A DNA stretch of 15,392 nucleotides from Smittium mucronatum (Eukaryota; Kickxellomycota; Harpellomycetes; Harpellales; Legeriomycetaceae). Within the stretch, counting starts at the first letter, position 1; every line of letters begins with the position of its first letter. Under the pieces are notes generated by a model that was given only the letters and a program-made list of their open reading frames with translations, was not told the DNA's origin and searched no databases. Below, piece by piece: positions 12,181-15,392 of this stretch. A program made the position numbers and the translations under genes. The stretch is from assembly GCA_001953115.1 (NCBI GenBank), contig LSSL01000404.1, positions 1-15,392 on the forward strand, given 5' to 3'.

Positions 12181-12216
<36 letters not shown>
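12181..12216. repeat. Microsatellite (AT)18
   Basis: Eighteen uninterrupted AT units. The flanking words AATACCA (12172-12178) and TGGTATT (12234-12240) are inverted repeats, so the locus could extrude as a long A+T hairpin. No equally long AT run is seen at the matching position of the left arm (about 1.3 kb). Confidence 0.97.
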
Positions 12217-12218
<2 letters not shown>

Positions 12219-12497
12219 TTTTATGAGACTTTGTGGTATTTTAATAGAGATTGAAGGCAATAAAAAATTTTGTATTCAACGAGTAATAAATTTAATTAAA
12301 GAGAAATAATTCTTTTTCAAATAAAAAGGATATTATAGCCGTTAGAAAGAAGCATTTTTTCTCTATAAATTTGGATGTATTTTTTTTTTGTTTTACGGGC
12401 TTCTTTTTGGTTTTTTGAATAAAAATTTTCATCAGCTGCTAAACTATTAAAATTTTTTTTTGAATATTTCAGTTGAGAGAATTAATCTAATTTGATG

Positions 12498-12578
12498 ATG
12501 AAACCCGCTATTGCTACCACATACAGCTCTAATCATTCTTCTCCATCTCCTAAATGGACGATATTCTTTATTTTTTGA
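12498..12578 (+). other. G+C-rich islet with 26-codon ORF
   Basis: ATG at 12498 opens 26 codons closed by TGA 12576-12578. The first 63 bases are about 43% G+C and C-rich (20 C, 7 G), twice the window average. The peptide is rich in Ser, Thr and Pro with no known motif. The corresponding stretch of the left arm (about 0.9-1.0 kb) is almost pure A+T, so the islet is either an insertion on the right or was lost on the left. It may be an upstream piece of the right pseudogene. It is too short to call a gene. Confidence 0.12.
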
Positions 12579-12780
12579 ATTTATAAAGTACTATCAGGTC
12601 TTTTTTTTTATCATTTAATATTATAAAATGAGAAAGACTTTATTGAACAAATATTTCGATAGGTAAGTTTAGTATTTAATCCCTTATCCCTACTTAAAAA
12701 TAGCTTGTCCTCTGAAAATATTTTAAGGTAAAAGTTTTGAATTAATAATCAGATATTATTTTTTAAAAAAAAACTTTTTA

Positions 12781-13400
12781 GTGAATTTTTTTTAGTTTCA
12801 TCGTGATCGGGGATTTCATTAATTTTATATTGCATTAAATATTTGAATTCACTATTAATAGTTTGAGGAGGATGAATTTAATTTAGTTCAGTTTAGAAAA
12901 CTATTTCCTAAAACATAGTTATATATTGAAGATAAGAAGCTGCGTTTGAGGATCAGAATCTAAGTTGATAATTTATTTCTTGGGTTATATTTCTATATTG
13001 ATAAAAAAAATTTCTATATTAAAAATTGATTTGGAATTTTGATTCTAATTTGATATCTAAATTATATATTTTGAGTTAAATGGTGTTAATAAGAGTCGTG
13101 ATTTAAACATAAATCATAATTAGGAATTATGTGCTATATCTATGACCTCTAGTGAGTATTTAAAATTTAAGCTCTAGATTATAAACATGATAAAGATATG
13201 ATTTTTAATTGGGATCAAAATTCAGAGTTTAAAATCAAGAAATTATATAAAATTAGATGATTTAGAACTTGGTCGATAATCTCTTAAGGAATAGGAATAT
13301 TGGATTTTGATAGTGTATTTTAAGTCTCTTTCTAATTACAAAATAGTTCCTAATAGTTTTAAATTTCAAATAATATTAATGATTAATGATTTTTGTTTTA
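12781..13400 (+). pseudogene. Decayed protein gene, right-arm copy
   Basis: This is the partner of the left-edge pseudogene, also reading outward, and is not recognised. One frame (phase of 12862) gives blocks rich in Glu, Asp, Arg and Lys at 12862-13026: EEDEFNLV from 12865 matches EENEYNLI on the left, including silent changes GAA/GAG twice and TTG/TTA. It is interrupted by TAA 12856, TAG 12859, TAG 12916 and TAA 12961 and ends at TGA 13027. A second frame (phase of 13022) continues with DLNINHNQ (from 13100) against left SINIGHQN, and DDLELG (from 13256) against left DHPIRG. It has TAG 13121, TAG 13175, TGA 13199, TAA 13277 and TAG 13292. Stops are mostly not opposite those of the left copy, so decay was largely independent. 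The 11-bp words at 12989-12999 and 13010-13020 are an internal 21-bp in-frame duplication. G outnumbers C about two to one on this strand over 12841-13620 (about 120 to 57 by hand count). Confidence 0.45.
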
Positions 13401-13567
13401 TTTAGTAAATTTTACTATATTTTTGGATCTTTATTGGGTTTCTGAGTTGTTTTTAAGTCTTTTAATGAGCTTTTTGGATGCCATAATAACTTTAGATTTA
13501 AACAAAATAACTTTGAATTAATTCTAATCTTAATTAAATTCTGAAACTATGTTTTTTGTGATGGATA

Positions 13568-13576
13568 GGGGGGGGG
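13568..13576. other. Isolated G9 homopolymer
   Basis: Nine consecutive G residues at the outer end of the G-rich stretch that holds the right pseudogene. It is the only G homopolymer of this length in the window. Confidence 0.9.
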
Positions 13577-14007
13577 ATATTAGGTGAAAATTATTGGGTA
13601 AATAATTAAAAAATATCCAATAAAATAATCATAAAAACTGTCCAATTTTTAAAATAAGAACGCCAAAAAAATGCTAATTAATTTGATTCGGTTAAAGATT
13701 TCTTAAAAAAAGGATTACAAAATTTAGTTATTTTAATTTGGTTATTTTTAACAGCTACCTGGAAAATTTATATTGGTAAAATATTATGAAAAAAATGAGC
13801 CCTAAAACTGGGAAACGGTAATTATATGATTCAACATACATTCTATTGTTACTATTATTATAAAATCAACCCCTTTCATTATTTCTTAAAACTCAATACC
13901 GCATTAAAAAAGTTTGTAAATTTATTTTTATGTGATTGACACCAGCTTATAGTTTAAAACCCCGATTTTTTTTTAATGAAAATCGATTCGAGAAATAAAC
14001 TGGAATT

Positions 14008-14027
14008 ATTTTATTTTATTTTATTTT
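14008..14027. repeat. Pentanucleotide repeat (ATTTT)4
   Basis: Four perfect ATTTT units in the right flank, followed by a T-rich stretch. It looks like simple slippage. Confidence 0.9.
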
Positions 14028-14335
14028 TGTCTTTATCTTTATGAGAAAAAAATGTGATAAATTTAATCCTCTTTTCTATGACTTAATACTCAAGTTATAT
14101 AAATCTTTGGTATTTTCAATAAATTTTGTTGTAAAAAATCATTTCTGGCTATACTTTACTTTCATTAACATTAATGTATAAAATAATTGGGGAAATAATT
14201 TTAGTGTATATATTTTTTGTGAGATAAAGATTTGGTTTTTTTTCTTATATTAAAACATTAAAGTATTTAAAAGAAAATATCTCAAACATACTTGCTTTAA
14301 ATGTTTTTTTTTTTTAGGGAATTACTCTGTTTTAA

Positions 14336-14521
14336 ATGAATATTTTTTCGTTTGGGCAAGAAAAAAATATAATGTGGGTGGTAAAAACCATACATAAGGT
14401 TTTAAAAGTGATATTTTCTTCAATTTTTTCTCCAATAAATATTAGATTTTTTATTAATTTTAAAAGAAGAATTTTATTATATTTATTTTTAATCTGGAAA
14501 CCATATGTTTTTTTTAAATAA
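14336..14521 (+). CDS. 61-codon ORF, probably chance
   Basis: ATG at 14336 follows a TAA directly, and the frame closes at TAA 14519-14521. The 61-residue product is basic and hydrophobic (many Lys, Phe and Ile), with no motif I recognise. First-position G+C is low (about 11 of 61 codons), unlike a real gene in such DNA. A T-run ending in AG lies upstream near 14317. It sits in the right flank, outside the part of the palindrome that can be checked here. ORFs of this length are expected by chance in this composition. Confidence 0.1.
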   Translation: MNIFSFGQEKNIMWVVKTIHKVLKVIFSSIFSPINIRFFINFKRRILLYLFLIWKPYVFFK

Positions 14522-14680
14522 TATCAAATGCACGTTAAACAAATACACTTTTATATTAACCAAGTTTTTGAGGGCTCATATTCATATTGAGAAAATAGTT
14601 TCAAATCATTTTGCTTTCTCTTTCCACGTGAAATAAATTCAAAGTAGAAAAAAAATAGCCTTTTATCTTTTGTAAATTTG

Positions 14681-14707
<27 letters not shown>
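14681..14707. repeat. Microsatellite (TA)13
   Basis: Thirteen TA units plus one T. It lies in the right flank. Uninterrupted dinucleotide runs of this length are typical of eukaryotic nuclear DNA. Confidence 0.97.
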
Positions 14708-14712
<5 letters not shown>

Positions 14713-15252
14713 AGACCGAAAACCTTCATATTCGACTTTTATTTATAAAATTCAATAAATTACCTTTATATTATAGAAAATATGGAAGGTACATAATTAA
14801 ACATATAATTTTGGACGTTATATAATTACATTAAGATTATTAATTTAACTCCGTTCTAAAAAATTTTAAAAAATAACCATGATACATAAATTTTTTTTTT
14901 TGGGAAAATTGAAAAATTAGCCAATTCATCTAATTTAGGTACTTAATCCGGCAAATTTTTGTGCACTTAGTAACTAAAAATAAAGAACCTGGCTATAAAA
15001 AATAATATATTGCTAGCTTAAACCTATATTATGACTGGTGTGATTTTAAAATATGAAGGAAACAATTTTAAACAGCGTGCCGAAATAATTAATTGAAAAT
15101 CAGCTTAAAATCTGGAATTTACCCGCCTCACAAATTTCTTCGATTTAAATTTTGGACAAGATCAATTTCCAGGACATACCCGATTCAATACTATCGAAAT
15201 AATTTTCACTAATAATTAATTAAGCCATCATTAGAAATCAATAAAAAAATAT

Positions 15253-15271
15253 ACCGATTCCGAAAATCGGT
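15253..15271. other. 7-bp hairpin near right edge
   Basis: ACCGATT (15253-15259) and AATCGGT (15265-15271) form a stem around CCGAA. It is richer in G+C than most stems here, but no T run or gene beside it supports a terminator role. Confidence 0.35.
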
Positions 15272-15392
15272 GTGATTCGATCAGAGTAAAATGTAAGAAT
15301 CTCTTTAAAAAACTCTAAAACCAAACACAGCCTTTTTTATTTAAGCGTTACCTCCACTCAAAAATTTCAAAAAAATTAGGTTCAGAGACTAA

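Larger units (their letters stand above)
11095..12780. other. Gene-free outer right arm
   Basis: No supportable gene. It contains the 12-mer anchor at 11984-11995, the (AT)18 tract and the C-rich islet at 12498. It is longer than the matching left segment, so insertions occurred here. Confidence 0.55.
6661..13560 (-). repeat. Right arm of giant imperfect palindrome
   Basis: This arm is the inverted partner of 1-6652. Paired coordinates add to 13,205-13,275 in the inner part, 13,221 at 10948, 13,487 at 11984, 13,517 at 12862 and about 13,545 at 13100-13260. Matches therefore stay collinear over more than 6 kb, with gains and losses between anchors; the largest visible change is about 260 extra bases on the right between 10948 and 11984. 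The outer end is drawn where the left window edge should pair, near 13.55 kb, so it is set by the window and is not a true boundary. Divergence of roughly a quarter of positions in the best blocks means the arms are old and are not being homogenised by gene conversion. Confidence 0.72.
13577..15392. other. Right flank without clear gene
   Basis: Its palindrome partner would lie left of the window, so it cannot be tested here. It contains (ATTTT)4, (TA)13, one weak 61-codon ORF and the hairpin at 15253. Nothing else is supportable. Confidence 0.55.

Noticed and set aside
1..15392. A+T-rich bacterial symbiont or mitochondrial genome
   Set aside because: There are no dense genes, rRNA or tRNA, and long pure AT/TA microsatellites and a fresh 40-bp satellite point to nuclear eukaryotic DNA.

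Overview
The window is extremely A+T-rich (roughly 80% by eye). Long A and T homopolymers, pure AT/TA microsatellites and a perfect 4 x 40 bp satellite-like tandem run through it. No gene is intact. The longest stop-free stretches under the standard code are near what such composition gives by chance, and there is no recognisable rRNA, tRNA, CRISPR array or insertion sequence. The microsatellites, splice-site-like motifs and lack of coding density point to non-coding or decayed nuclear DNA of a very A+T-rich eukaryote. The species cannot be named from the sequence.

The main finding is that most of the window is one large, old, imperfect palindrome (inverted repeat). Its apex is near 6.62-6.66 kb, where a 13-bp stem with an 8-nt loop remains (6640-6673). 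The left arm runs from the apex to the left window edge. The right arm runs from the apex to about 13.5 kb. I followed it by matching words whose coordinates add to a nearly constant sum: about 13.2-13.3 kb through most of the arms, drifting through 13,487 to about 13,545 at the outer ends because of indels. Near the core, one 58-bp stretch is 43/58 identical without a gap. Right-hand sequence past about 13.55 kb would pair with DNA left of the window.

Near the outer end of each arm lies a decayed, outward-reading copy of the same unrecognised protein gene: minus strand about 877-175 on the left, plus strand about 12781-13400 on the right. Short peptide blocks line up at the coordinates the palindrome predicts. 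The stops and frameshifts fall at different places in the two copies, so both look like pseudogenes. A reading in which TAA/TAG encode Gln removes many stops but not all.

Other content: a 40-bp x 4 tandem array in the left arm (3136-3299) with an apparent single-copy partner in the right arm (about 10023-10062); an (AC)6(AT)10 microsatellite on the right arm opposite a short AT seed on the left; a 118-codon open frame (10738-11094) behind a splice-acceptor-like T tract; isolated G runs at 3979, 9335 and 13568; and a right-hand flank (about 13.6-15.4 kb) without a convincing gene.
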